A stretch of 64,000 nucleotides of DNA from Stromatinia cepivora (Eukaryota > Ascomycota > Leotiomycetes > Helotiales > Sclerotiniaceae), in assembly GCA_014898415.1 (NCBI GenBank), contig RCTD01000036.1, positions 124,001 to 188,000 on the forward strand, read 5' to 3'. The number at the start of each line of letters is the position of its first letter. Position 1 is the first letter of the stretch. The notes below the pieces were generated by a model that was not told the origin of the DNA, did not search any database, and saw only the letters and a program-made list of their open reading frames with translations. Position numbers and translations under genes: made by a program. Positions 26,059 to 39,900 of this stretch are shown piece after piece.

Positions 26059-26399
26059 TTCTTCCATTGAGAATATCCTATTCGATCCTTCTAAATTACT
26101 AATCCTAACATTTTCTTGAATCTTTCGAAAACAATCCTTATATAAGACTTCGTCATTCCGTTAACAATTATATCATATATATTGATATAATTAGTGGCGA
26201 TTTTCTCTTTTTTTATCAAATCCCTAATGAAATGATAATTAATATCTATATATTTGGATCGTTTATGTAAATATAGATTCTTGATTAAAGCTAAAACGCT
26301 CTGATTATCATCAAGTATCTGAATTGTATTTCTATTCTTTTCAATATAATTTGATTTGAATAAATCTTTAAGTATTTATATAATTCATCTTTTTTATTT

Positions 26400-28300
26400 G
26401 ATGAATATTATTATTATAATATATTCTGATTTTGTATTAAAAGTAATTATAAATATTTGTTTCTTATTAATCTATAATATAAGGTTTTTATAGAATATTA
26501 TAATTTCTTTTGAAATACTTTTCTAATTATATTTGTTATTAGTTTAATTTATATTTGTATATACCTTTATTATATTATTAAGTATATTATATTTTTTGTA
26601 AATATCAGATTATACTTTTTTTGGTCCAAATTATAATTTCTATTTAATTGTTGATTATAGATATTATATCAAATTCTTCAAAACTATAATATAATGTTTT
26701 GTTAATTTTGTTATAAATTGTGAAAATCTTTCAATTGAGAATATTATATTTGATTGAATATATATTATTGAATAAATCATATTTTCTATTATTATTGATA
26801 TTCATTTATATTTGCTAGTTCATTATTATCGATTGCTGATCGAAGATAGGTATAATCTATTATTAATAGTTTTTTGATTTAATATTGTTTATATATAATA
26901 TTGTATTTGATTAATATAATATCGAGATATTCTTTTTGATCTATAATTAATATATACACTTTTCTATTATAAATAATCCTAACATTTAGAATTTTATTAA
27001 TCTTCTTTAGATTCTTGATATTAAAAAAGACTGATAGCTTTTCATTAAATTAAATAATTTGTAATGATATATATAATACAATAATAATATCATCGATATA
27101 TATCAATAATATTAAATCACAGTCTTTGAATATATATAAATATAGATCTACCAAATTTTGTACAAAGCTTATATCTAAAAACTTTTTCTTCAATAATAAA
27201 CTTTAATCCCTTTCAATTTGCTTCAAATTATATAGACTTCATAAAATTTGTAGTATATATCCTTTTTCGATTTTAATATTTTGGGATAATTCGAGATAGA
27301 TTTTTTCTTTTAAATACAATTTAGTAAAGACATTTTTGATATCAAAATATAAATATTCCAAATTTTCCTTTATAATAATAATTAAGAATAATCTGAATAT
27401 ATTTAATTTCATTATTGATGTAAATATTTCGTTGTAATCTTTTCTTAATATTTAATTAAACCTTCGAATCATTAATTTTATTTTAAATCGTTTTATTTTG
27501 TTATCCTTTATTTTAATTATAAATATTTATTTTATCGAAACCAGATTATTTCCTTTAAGGAATATATATTTTTCTCAAATACTATTTTGAATCAAAGATA
27601 TAATTTCCTTTTGAATAACTTTCTTTCATTTTTCAAAATATTTTCGATTTAATATTACTTCCTTATAAATTCTTGATATTTTGATTCTCAGAATTTCTTT
27701 GATCAGATATACTATACCTTCTATATTATTTATATCTATTAATGAAATTATAAAATCTGAAATAATCTTATCTTTGATATAAAGATTCATTTTATAAATA
27801 ATTGGGATTATAATTATAATATGTTTTATATTTTCTTGAATTTTGATTTATATAAATATTACAATCAATACCTTTATAATCTTACTTTCTTATTCTATAT
27901 CTCTTTTCCGTTTTTATATTAAATATTTTAAAGATTCGTTTTCAAAATCTATCTTATCTTTTTATTCAATCTTAAATAATTATAAATTTATTTCACTTTC
28001 TGATTTTACTGAAATAGATTTGTTAGCAAAATTTAAAATGATCTTAAATTTTGCTTTCAATATAGATTCAAAGTTTATAAAAGTTAACTTTTGGATTGAA
28101 ACTTTGGAATAATGGATTCGATATCTAAAATATCCTTGGAAAAAGATTCTTGATTTATCTTCTGAATATTACTATATTCATCTTCATTGTATATTAGTAT
28201 TGATATATCTAATTTATTTGGTTTCAATTCGATAATTGAGGTATTTGATACAATTATTGAATTCGATATAATATCTATTGAAAAGAACATTTGAAATAAA
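26400..28300 (-). pseudogene. Copia B pol remnant: linker, reverse transcriptase, RNase H
   Basis: The minus strand carries the 68-codon fragment 28084-28290 (ELKPNKLDISILIYNEDEYS...), matching the linker of element A at about 930-1080. The VYIDDI box is at 27090-27111, and an RNase H trace lies near 26420-26560. Multiple stops occur in every frame. Confidence 0.75.
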
Positions 28301-31184
28301 GATAATACAAATATTATATTTGATATTGAGGATAGAAAAGATATTTTGTTTATTATTGATCTATTACAAGATCTTTGATTTGATTCTATATTCTTAATTC
28401 CTTATAAATCTAATTCATAATTTCTTAATTTAAAATCCAAATCTCCTTCTCGATAAAATTCATTTATAATTACTTTATTTGATCGAAATATATAATCTAA
28501 TTTTAAAGAATATATTTTGATATATTTATTTGTAATTTTTGAATATCTTAAAAATATATTAATTTTCAAAATATCCTGCAATTTGTTATATCTTTACTTT
28601 TTCGAAATAATCTTAAAATTAATATAAATATAATATTTATTTTCTCAAACTTTATATATCTTTATATCTGATATTATACTTATAAAAGCTTTTATAAAAA
28701 ATCAATCTATTCCATTTATATTAAAATTAATACTAATACAATTCCTAATATAAATATCATATTCTATAACTTCATCCCAAAATTCTAATAATAATTTAGC
28801 TTTTTTTAATATTACTTTTATATTTGTTTTTATAATCTTTATATTCCATTTTATAAACCTGTTTTAATATAAAAAAACAATTATTATAATTTCGAATCAT
28901 ATATTTAATAATTATTCACAAATAATTTATAAGAATTCCAATACATTATCAATCCTAATTACAATAATCTTTTCTTCAATAATCAATTCCATCTCCTTTT
29001 TTCAAATTTTCAATATTTGAATTATATTATCTTTTTATTTAAATAATATAATCCAATTTACTTTTATACAATTATCAATGATCAATATAAAATAACAATT
29101 CCCTTAAATCGATTTTGGAAATAATTCTATAATATCGAAATATATAAATTCGAATCTCTTTGATTTGTATAGATTTAATTACTTCGGAATATAATTAATC
29201 ATTTTGATGAATATATATATTTTATAGATATTTAATTCAATTAAAACCTTTATCAATTTGATTATATTAAATACCTTATATAAATTCTTGATTTTATTTA
29301 AACCTAAATAATTGAATCTTCAATACTATAATAAATATCTCTTTTTCTCTTTGAATATTAATTCATTATCAATATTTTTAATATTATCGATTATCTTTAA
29401 AGAAAAACTTTTTTCCTAATCATTTTGATATATATTCGAACAAAGAATTGTATCTTTGTATTCTTTAATCATATATAAAATCATATACATTTTATTTTAC
29501 ATTTTAATACAAATGATTTTTTTATTATCCTTTTTGAAATATATATAATAAAAATTGAATTCCTTTTATAACCCTATTTCGCAAATCCTTTTTCCTAATA
29601 ACAAATTTACTTTTAATCTTAATATATATAATATATTTAAAAATAACATCTTAAAATTATCTTCATATATTATATCTATTAAACCTTAATAACAATAATA
29701 TATTACTTCCCTATCAATCTTTATTCTTTATTTAATAATAAAATTTATTAATCTAAATAATAAAAATTAATTAGATATATATAAAGAAATATTTATATCA
29801 ATATATTATTTATTAAAAAAAGTTTTATTAATAATCTTCTTTATCAAATTACAATCTTTCTTTATTATATCCTTAATATCAAAATCTAATTCAAAAATAT
29901 TATTAACAAAATATATTTGATCTTTCTTATTGAAATAAATCTTCTTCAAATTCAATAATCCTTTTTTTTTTTAATAACAAAAATAACTATAAAGAAATTT
30001 GCTAACTTATATTAAATATAAACAATCTTATATATAATAATCTTTCTTTTGATACAAATCACAAATATTATTTGGGATCTCGAAATCTGATTTTTGATAT
30101 CGAAAAGTATATCTAAATCCTTTTGCAATTTATACTTATTCTGATTCATCTTTAAAACAAAATTCTTTAATCTACAAATACTTAATCTTATTATCGATAT
30201 TAAAACTAATTTGAATATCCAATATATCCACTACTCCTTAATAATCGATTAAAAAATTATATATTAAAATCAAAAACAAAACAATATCTTAATATATTAA
30301 TCAATAGTTTTTATTTATAACCCTTAATTTCCTTTTATATTCTTTCAATTTATCCCAGATTTCGATAATAATTATATTGGGATAAATATCAAATTGAAAT
30401 TTAAAATTCTGGATTATTATTATATATATATTGATTATAATTATACTAATTCTGGTATATTTTGATTTAAAGTATCTTCAGAATATATATACTATTGAAT
30501 ATTCATCGATAAAAACTTTATTATTATTATTAAATATTATACAAATATATAATAATACATTCGCTTTATTCTTTAAGTATTCCAATTTCAATTCAATATT
30601 ATAATATATATAATCATTGATTTCATAAGCAAATACTATATTAGATTTTGCAATCTATATATATTCGTTTAATATTTGATCAATTATATAAAACCATCCT
30701 TTCTTTTTTAATTATATTTTTATTTATCTGAATTATCACTTATAATTGTTTTGATCGAATTTCGAAGAATTGTTTGATTCTGATATTATAAAAGTTTCTT
30801 ATTATTTAATAAATATCAAAAATAATCTTCAGGTTTTTAAAACAATCTTAAAAAATATATAGCAAATAGATTCAGAATAATAAAGAAATATAAAAATAAA
30901 ACAATAAGAAAATTCATAAAATCATATTATAATATATTTTCTTATAATTATACAAACTTGCTTTTCACTTCTGCTATAATTCTGTATCAATATTATATAA
31001 ATTGCTTTCTGTTTTGATCTATAATATTATAAATTATAAACTATATTATCATATTTTAACTCTATTTCAATAATATTATATAAAAACTCTGATTTTTATT
31101 CTATTTCATTTCTATTAACTATATTAATCCTTTCTCGATTTACTTTGCTTTTTAATTATTATTATACAATCGGATTTTATAATC

Positions 31185-31350
31185 TATTAACTTTTGATAT
31201 AGAAAATAATAGTATTATTGATTATATAGATTAAATTAAGGATCTATAATTCTAATAAGAATAGAATTGAGGTTATCCCCAAATATGGTTTGTGCACCAT
31301 TGTGATCACGTGACCTCAATTCTAATCCTATGATGGCTTCATTTCCAACA
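31185..31350 (-). repeat. 5' LTR of Copia B (166 bp)
   Basis: The inner end is mutated (TATTAACTTTTGATATAG). The outer part keeps GC-rich sequence including GATCACGTGACC and the end TTTCCAACA. Confidence 0.93.
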
Positions 31351-31639
31351 ATAAGTTTTAATTAAAATACAAAAGAGATAAATAAATTGAATTCTTTATT
31401 ATTACTTTGAAAGAATTTAATAATATAATAAACTCCTAATAAAATAAATAATATATAAAAAAAAGAATATTGATTGTTTTAATCGAATTCAAGAATACAA
31501 AAATTCGAAAGAAATTCGATCAAGTATTAATCAAAATCGATTTAGAATTTGAAATATTATTTGAATATTAATAATATCATCGAGTTTTTTCTAAGTATAA
31601 ATCAAACATTTTGCTTTTTAATCGATTTTATAATTATAA

Positions 31640-33950
31640 AATTATATTGGAAAGTGAAAGAGAACAAATTTTGTATTATAATTCATTTTATAAAATGTTT
31701 TTGGAATAACTAGAAATTATTAAAAAATATATTATGGATAATCTCAATAAAGGTTTTATTGAATTTAATTAAGCTTTTTATATTATATTTGTTTTATTTA
31801 TTAAGAAATCTAATAATAGTTTGAGGTTCTGTATAGATTTCAGATTATTGAATTCTTTAATATATAAAGATTGGTATCCTCTTCTTTTGATTGATAAAAC
31901 ACTTTTTTGATTTTCCAATATCAAGGTCTTTATCAAATTCGATATTTGTTAAACCTTTTATTATATAAGAATAAATCCTATTTCAAAAAAATATACTACC
32001 TTTCAAACCCGATATGAATTATACAAATACAAAATCGTACTCTTTGGATTAACGAATAATTCTATAATCTATTAATGTTATATAAATAATATTCTATTTA
32101 ATTATCTAAATATTTTTTGTATAATATATCTTAATAATATTTTAATCTACTTCAAAAACAAAAAAGAACATCAAATTTATATTAAACTAATTCTCGAACA
32201 ATTAGAAATTATTGGCTTATAAGCGAATTTCAAAAAATACAAATTTAATATTATATATATCAAATATTTGGACTTTATTATCTTTATTAAAGAAGTAAAA
32301 ATAAACCTTGAAAAAATTGAAATAATCGAGAATTGGATTTTTCCGATAATAATAAAAGGGATTTAATTATTCTTTAGTTTTTGCAATTTTTATTGATAGT
32401 TTATTAAGGATTACAATATAATAATAAAATCTTTCAATAAATTCATTAAAACAAATATTAAATTTATATTCAATGAAATATACCAAAATGTATTTAATAT
32501 CTTAAAGAAAAAGTTTATCTCTATTTCGTTTCTGTAATATTATAATCATTGATTTTCCTATATACTTGAAATAAATATATCCGATAGAGTAATTGTTAAT
32601 GTATTATTATAATAATATAGTGAAGATTGATTATTTGTAGTTTATTTCTTCAAGATTATAATTGCCACTAAATTGAATTACAAAGTTCATAATAAAGAAA
32701 TATTATCAATCATTTGATCTTTTAATTATTGAAAAACAGAATTCATTGATTTATTATATAAAATCAAGGTTTATATCGATTATAAAATCCTCGAATATTT
32801 TATAATTATCAAAACTTTCAATGCCCGATAAATTTGCTAAACAGAAGTTCTAATCGATTATAATTTCATCATTATATATCGCTTTAAAAAAAATAACCCT
32901 TTCGCCGATACCTTAATCCATCGAATCAACGAATTGGATCTTCAGAACTATATCAAAAAGAAGAATCGCTTTTAATAGTTTATTAAAAACAATCAAATTA
33001 ATATCGAAATTATAAAAAAAGTTTTATAAAAGCATCATTTAAACGAAATAATGATTATTAATATTGATTTAAATGAAATCGCTTTTTGATTCAATCTAAT
33101 TAATTGTATTATCAAAGCAAATAAAACTATAGATAATTTATTAGTATTCAAAATACAAACTATTTAAGGTTACAAATATATATCACTTCAAAATGATCTC
33201 TTACTTTATAATGATCATTTAATAATACTTAATATCGATAATCTTCGAATTTATCTGATTTGTGAAATCTATAATTCCATTTCTATTATTCATTTTGATA
33301 TAAATAAAATCTATTTTTTATTATCTTAATAATATTATTAATCTAGAATATATAATATTGTAATCAGGTATATATATAATTGTCACGCCTACAAATATAG
33401 TTCCGTTTTATACAATTGTACCTCTGATTTATTGTATCCATTTCCAATTTCTAATTGAATATGGCAATATATCATTATAGATTATTACAATTTTAATAAA
33501 GATAAATACAGATATAATAATATTTTAATTATTATTAATCGATTGATAAAATAAATTATCTTTATATCTTATTACAAATCAATCAATATTCGAATTCAAG
33601 TATAATTATATCTTTACTATATATATCGATATTATAATTCCTTTAATACTATAGTATTGAATCACAGCCCCCAATTCATATTACAATTTTGAAAGGAATT
33701 CAATCAAATCCTAGGAACCGATCTCAAATTATCTATTATTTACTATCCTCAAATCGATAGTCAAATTGAGATTTATAATTAATATCTTTAATAGCGATTA
33801 AAGCTGTTTATTAGTTATTATCAAAACGATTAATCAGAATTCCTATCTATAATAGATTACACATAATTTACTCTTTTATACGATTCCTTAGAAGGATTTA
33901 TACCCTACAAAACCTTATACAAGCATACACCAAAATATATATAGAAATAG
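31640..33950 (+). pseudogene. Gypsy E pol remnant: reverse transcriptase, RNase H, integrase
   Basis: Plus-strand translation reads LNKGFIEFN, then FIKKSNNSLRFCIDFRLLNS, YPLLLIDKTL and FIKFDI, which is the start of Gypsy reverse transcriptase. The active-site box is IYLNNILIYF at about 32127-32150 (normally YLDD). A KYLDFIIF block and IIKGIxLFFSFCNFY follow. RNase H (YFFKIIIATKLNYKVHNKEIL, then ADTLIHRINE near 32920) comes next. Integrase follows, with CHAYKYSSVLY near 33390, a PQFILQFxKEFNQ block near 33690 and PQIDSQIEIYN near 33760. Stops and the Asp-to-Asn changes make it inactive. A chromodomain may follow but is not readable. Confidence 0.85.
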
Positions 33951-34904
33951 AAAAAAGACATTAGTAAGCCAATAAACAATATAAATATATATAATACCTA
34001 TATATATACAGAATATAATAGATTAATTTTTATATAAATAAAAGAAGATTTATTGTATATCCAAACTAAAATATCGAAATCCATAAATATTTATTAATAT
34101 AAAATCGATTTCGATATCAAAGATTATATATAATTCAATATAAAGAATTATTTTATTCAAAAATTATCCAAAAAACTGGATTTCCTGATTCAAAGAAGAT
34201 TCAAGATTATTAATCGATCTGAAAACTCTTTCAAATTCGAATTCCCAATTATAATGAAAATTCATTCTGTTTTCCCTTCAAATCGATTATATAAAATATA
34301 TAATGATCTTCTTCCTAATCAAATATTCGAATTATTCCTATTTATTAATATAATTAATAATTCGGAATAGAAAATAAAGAAGATTCTAATAATAAAGAAA
34401 GTATGAAAAACCCTATTATACAGAATCTCGTAATTTAATAATAATACCAATCTCATCTAATATCCTATTTCCGATTTTAAAACATTATTACATTTTCTAT
34501 ACGATTTTCATCTAATCAATCTAATATTATCTGATCCTTTTAATCGATTAATTGATTAAATAAAGCTTTATCAAAACAAAAAGGATAATTATAATTATAT
34601 AAATAATAATTTATTTATAAAATCAAGGAAAAGAAAAGTATTCTTTAATTCAGCAGATTAAATGTTATAATTTTATAATAATATATATATATACAATCAC
34701 AAAAGGATTGAAAATCTATACAAATTCAAAGGAATTTGATTATATACATATATAATCTGAGCTTTATATAATAAACAAATTACTATTATCAAAATAATAC
34801 AAAAGCAATATATTTCAAAAAACTTATATTTATAATCATTTCAAAAATCGTGAAAAAAGGAAGCTTGAATATAATAAAAATGAAATGTAATGTTATCCCT
34901 GTCG

Positions 34905-35225
34905 ATTTCGTTCAATTTAATTGATTTGGTTAATTTGGTCGATTAATTTGATCGATTTCGGAATTGATTATATTAACCATCTATTATTATTATATTATAA
35001 TTCAATCTTCTCTCTTTTTTTATTGAAGCTTTTTTCTTTCAAAGGTTCCTCAAATCAAGGAGAATATAAATCAATATTACTTTAATCAATTAATAAACAA
35101 TTTAATCGATTTGATCAATTCATTTATCATTTTGATCAATTTAATCAATTATTTTGATCAATTTGGTTAATTTCCAGTAAATTGATCAAATCAACTAAAA
35201 TGACTAATCTAATTGATTTAAAACT
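34905..35225. repeat. GATC/TTGATCAATT-rich array in the 3' region of Gypsy E
   Basis: Many near-palindromic units of the form (T)TGATCAATTTG and AATTGATTTGGT repeat at irregular spacing. Similar arrays are in the LTR of Copia C (8290-8530) and in R1 (36545-36850). Confidence 0.7.
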
Positions 35226-35318
35226 TATAAACCTTCACAAAACCTGATTTCCGATAAAATAACAATAAAACAAAGGAATAAAATATTCGAGGATAAGCTT
35301 TTCCGAAAAAAGGAATAG

Positions 35319-35600
35319 TATCACAAATTGTGAATTATAGAAGATTAATTATATAATATCCCTTATCTCCTATATCAATTAATAAACTAATCGTTTATAT
35401 ATATATATTACGAATCATATAATTTAATATAATAAAATAATGATCCTAATAATATATATATATAGTTTTGTAATTTACAAATAGATATTTATATATATAT
35501 ATCTAGTTGTTCCTTACGAACCATAGTTCTTCAATTGTAGATTCTAAGGAACATAATTGACCCTGTTTATTCAGCTCTATTACGGCTCTTGTGCGTCACA
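35319..35600 (+). repeat. 3' LTR of Gypsy E (282 bp)
   Basis: The inner start is mutated (TATCACAAATTGTGAATTAT). The outer about 110 bp are unmutated and end CTCTTGTGCGTCACA, followed by GAAAT. Confidence 0.92.
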
Positions 35601-35605
35601 GAAAT

Positions 35606-36966
35606 TCAGTTTCGATTAGATTGATATTTATATTTATTTTGGTTTTAAATTGAGTATTTTATATAATTTCTGATTTGTCGAATTGTGAAGTAAAGTTTAA
35701 ATTGGGTAATTCTGATAATAATTGATATTCGATTTTCAATTTATAATTAACAAATAATAATGAATTGTTTTAAAATAGTTGAAGTTCTTTTGAATAAATG
35801 TTTTTTGATTCGAATAAAAGGTTTTGAATATAATATATATATATTTAAATATTTGTATATGATTTTTTTATAATATCTATATATATATATATAGAATATA
35901 TAATATATAATTGATATATATTAAATGAAATATTTAATAAAAAGGGTAACTTCGATATTATATATAGTATTCAATATTATATTAATATTTAATAATAGTT
36001 TTGATAATATTTGATATAATATCGATATACGATAATATATAATAATAATTATATTTTGTATTGATTTTAAATAGTAAAGAGTTTTGATTATATAATTGTT
36101 TTTTTTATAATTATAATTGTTTTAAAGTTTTTCAAATTTTATAATCTATTAAAGGTTATATATTTGAAAATGATAAATCTTATAATTGGAAAATAATAAT
36201 TTAAAGATTATAATAGAATAAGTAAATATCAAATTATAATAATAAAAGTTGAATAATATAATAATATTATATATAATATTAAAGTATTAGATTCTTAATC
36301 TTCAATATTGAGAATATAATCTTCCTATATACTTCTTTCGAATTCTTTTATATATTAATACTTTATTTTTATTTATTAATTTAAATAAAAATTTATTATT
36401 CTAATTATCTTGATTAATATAATAAAGGTTCTTTATTTCGAATGATCCTGATATTTAATTAATTTAGATTTCTTTATTCGAATATTTATAAATTCGATGA
36501 TTTTATATATATTAATGAATTTGTAGAGTTCGAATTCATGTTTGTATATTGATCGATTAGATTGAATTAATTGATTAGGTCAATTTGATCAATTTGATCA
36601 ATTTGATCAACTTGATTAATTTGATTGATTTAATTGATCAAATTGACCAAATCGATCTAATTGATCAAAATGGCTTAATCGATCTTGTTTATTGTATTGA
36701 TCTTATTATTCAAAATGAATATGATATATATATGTAGGTTGATTAGGTTTATTTGGTCAATTTGATTGATTTGATCAATTAGATTGAATTGATCAAATTG
36801 ACCAAATTGATTAATTTGATCTAATTGGTCTAATTGATCATATTGATCATATTATTCTTATTATTCGGAATGAGTATATTTTATATATATATAAATATAT
36901 ATATATATAGGCCTTTATATTATGAAGTTATTAATGAGAGTTATTTATTATTCAATAATAACAACA
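35606..36966. repeat. Repeat R1, third segment with right terminus
   Basis: It resumes after element E and is colinear with R2 from about 43730. From 36150 it matches the left LTR of C (7890-8639) and ends at the same point (AATAATAACAACA). A GATC-rich array lies at about 36545-36850. Confidence 0.75.
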
Positions 36967-39900
36967 AGATATTCTTTATTTTTTATAAAATAGTTATTTC
37001 TTTAAAACTATAATAATGCATTTCTTATCGACATTAATATTAATTCAAATATTATTTTGTTATTAGTTAATATATTAATTATTCAATATAATATCGATTA
37101 TTTCTAATCAACTTCTACCAATACTTCAATAAAATCGTTCAAAAGCAAGTTATACTTTTTTCTTTGAAAAATACTAATAGTGTTTTATAAAAATTTCATT
37201 CCTTTGATAAAGAAATAAAAAATCACAATTATTATTATTGTACTTTTTAATTTATTTTGTAATATAAATAACATTTCGTTAATATTATTCATATCTTTAA
37301 TATAATTGGATTGTTTTAATAGATTATCAATAAGATTTAATTTTTCTAATCAATATATAATAATGAAATCATAAATTATTAGAATTTCGATTTAATATAT
37401 CTATCAATTATTGAATGCTTTTGTACTTATAAAATACTGAAGATTATTATAATTTATTTTAATTATAATAATATATCGATTATTTATAATATAATATTGT
37501 TATTGAACAAAAGTTACATATATAATTAATAATTTCTGATTATATATAAAATACTTTTATTCAATAAGAATAAGTTTTTTCGAATGAAAACGATGGAGTA
37601 TTAATACATTACTATAAGGTTATTATTATTCTCTAGAAATAATTATAAGGATATATAATTTAAAACAAACTCAGAAGTATTTATTTTTAAAAATATATAA
37701 AGAAGGGAATCAAAGTATAAATAATAATATTATAATAAAGATTTTTTTTAAAATATCAAAAGATTCTTAAACTTTATTTATTTATTTGAACTCTAATATA
37801 GCTTTTCTTTTTTTGATGTTTTATAATAAATTAATTAGTTTATAAATCATTTGTATATATATAATAATAAACTAATAATAGGAATTTATAAAACCTAGAA
37901 AAACTTAGATTTTATAAATAGATATCGACAACGGTTATTCGATAATGATTTTAATTCTATTGGATTCTATAATAATATCTTTATCAAAAACAATGAAATC
38001 TAAAAAATTTATCTTTTATATATAAAATTGTTGGGACAACTGTATATGGGGAGGTGAAGCTCGTCAACGAATGTATTCAACTCTTCTGGTTAACACGTTT
38101 TGATTTGCTTAAAGAGCTAGAATCTATGGAAGGTAAAGAGCTATATAATTGTGTATACCGAGGCACTAGTGAGAACACTAGTGGGCACGTGATCCTTACC
38201 ATCCTTACCATGCATGTAATTCATATTCCGACGAAAACATATATTTTTTAAATTTTATAAAAAATTTATATTCTAAAAATTAAACAAATATCTTGTAGAT
38301 ATCGATAATATAAGTTTTTCTATTCTTGAAATAAATAAAGATATTATTTAAATATATAATATAAATACTATCAATCAATTTAATAAATACTTGATTAATA
38401 TATATTTGAAATATTACAGAAGTATCGATTAATCTAAGTAATATAATCGAATATATAAATTGATTATAATATATATAAAATATTATTTTTCATTTATTAG
38501 CTTTATATATATATATTCGATAATAGATATTCTTGAAATTGAATTTTGTAAAAAATATACCCTATTTTAAACAATTTAAAGATTTATGAATTAAAGATAA
38601 TAATATCCAATCTTTCTTTATAATACAATTGAAATCCTAATAATCGATATATAATCAAAAATTGTTATCTTTTTTTGGAACAAATATAATCGAAATACTA
38701 ACGAAATTGATTAAACAACGAATTCAATCCTTCTTTTGATATTTATCGAAATATTTTTAAAGAATAATTAATTCTTTTTCTGAAAAAATATAAATAGATT
38801 CTTAAAAAAAAATATTAGATTCTAAATCGATATAATATTCTATTGGATAGTAATTAGAATATAAACTATTTTTATTTTCGAAAAAAGTTTTTTTATATTC
38901 TTTATATTCCGAAAATATTATTGAAAATATTAAAATAAAAATTTATCGAACCTTTAATAAGGATTAAACAGAATATTAATCTTCAAATAGTAAAATATAT
39001 ATTATAATTTCAATCTTTATATTCTGATATAATTCTTTGATAATAATAATTTCCAAATCCTTTAATATAGATCGAAAATAAAATAATATCGATTTCTAAT
39101 TGATATTTACATTTATATTTTATAATTAAGGAAAACCAAAAATTATATTAATATTAAATATATAGAAGATAATAATAATGAATCTATATATATATTTTCT
39201 TTTTATATTTTAATTATTAATTATCTTTATTACGAAATAATAATTATTATATAATAATATAATATTGTTATTAATCAATATTAAGAAAATACTTTTTTTG
39301 ATTCAAAGTTCTAATCTTATTCGATATATTTAATTTATTAAATAATATTAATTTGAATTCCTAAATCAATAAAACATTGAAGTCTTGTTATTATGTTATC
39401 AATCTTAAAGTTTATTTTGATAATTAATATAATATATTTCTTTTTTGGAAATCCAAAATCATAAAGATAATTAAGATTACTATTAGATCTAATTATTTCT
39501 TAGATTATTTAATTTCAAAGGATATATAAAGTAACGATTGATTATATAAATCTTTTTATAATTTATATAAATATAAGAATTGATATATATAACAAAATAA
39601 TATTTTGAATATTAATAATAAAAATAAATGAATTCTTTTTATTAATATTTATTCGAAATATTCTTATTTGTTTTTTCTTTTAGGAAAGATTTGAAATAGA
39701 ATAATTAAGATTATCTATAGAACTCTAATATATTATTATTTTATTATTTAGATTATATATAAAAAGTTTGATAAAAATATTGATTCAATTATATTAAATT
39801 GTTTCTTTGTTTTTGTTTACAAAATGATTTAATAATATTTATTTATTAATATACTTTATTTATATTTTCTAAATAACAAATCTGTTTTATTAATTTATTT

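Larger units (their letters stand above)
25893..31350 (-). mobile_element. Copia LTR retrotransposon B (minus strand), complete, RIP-degraded, nested in E
   Basis: Two 166-bp LTRs (25893-26058 and 31185-31350) are flanked by ATAAG on both sides (25888-25892, 31351-31355). Minus-strand coding is colinear with element A: RNase H near 26420-26560, the YIDD box at about 27090-27111, and the linker including the open fragment 28084-28290. Integrase and gag lie further right, too degraded to read with confidence. Because it splits E, it is younger than E. Confidence 0.93.
23094..35600 (+). mobile_element. Gypsy (Ty3) LTR retrotransposon E (plus strand), complete, split by Copia B
   Basis: Two 282-bp LTRs (23094-23375, 35319-35600) are flanked by GAAAT on both sides (23089-23093, 35601-35605). 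A purine run (AAAAAAGGAATAG) directly before the right LTR is the likely polypurine tract and sets the plus orientation. Reverse transcriptase, RNase H and integrase follow in Gypsy order downstream of B. Copia B with its duplication takes 5463 bp, so E itself is about 7.04 kb. It inserted in R1: the unfilled equivalent lies at about 43710-43745 in R2. Confidence 0.92.

Noticed and set aside
27843..28112. Plus-strand 89-codon frame
   Set aside because: Lies antisense to the linker of Copia B, whose minus-strand reading matches element A.
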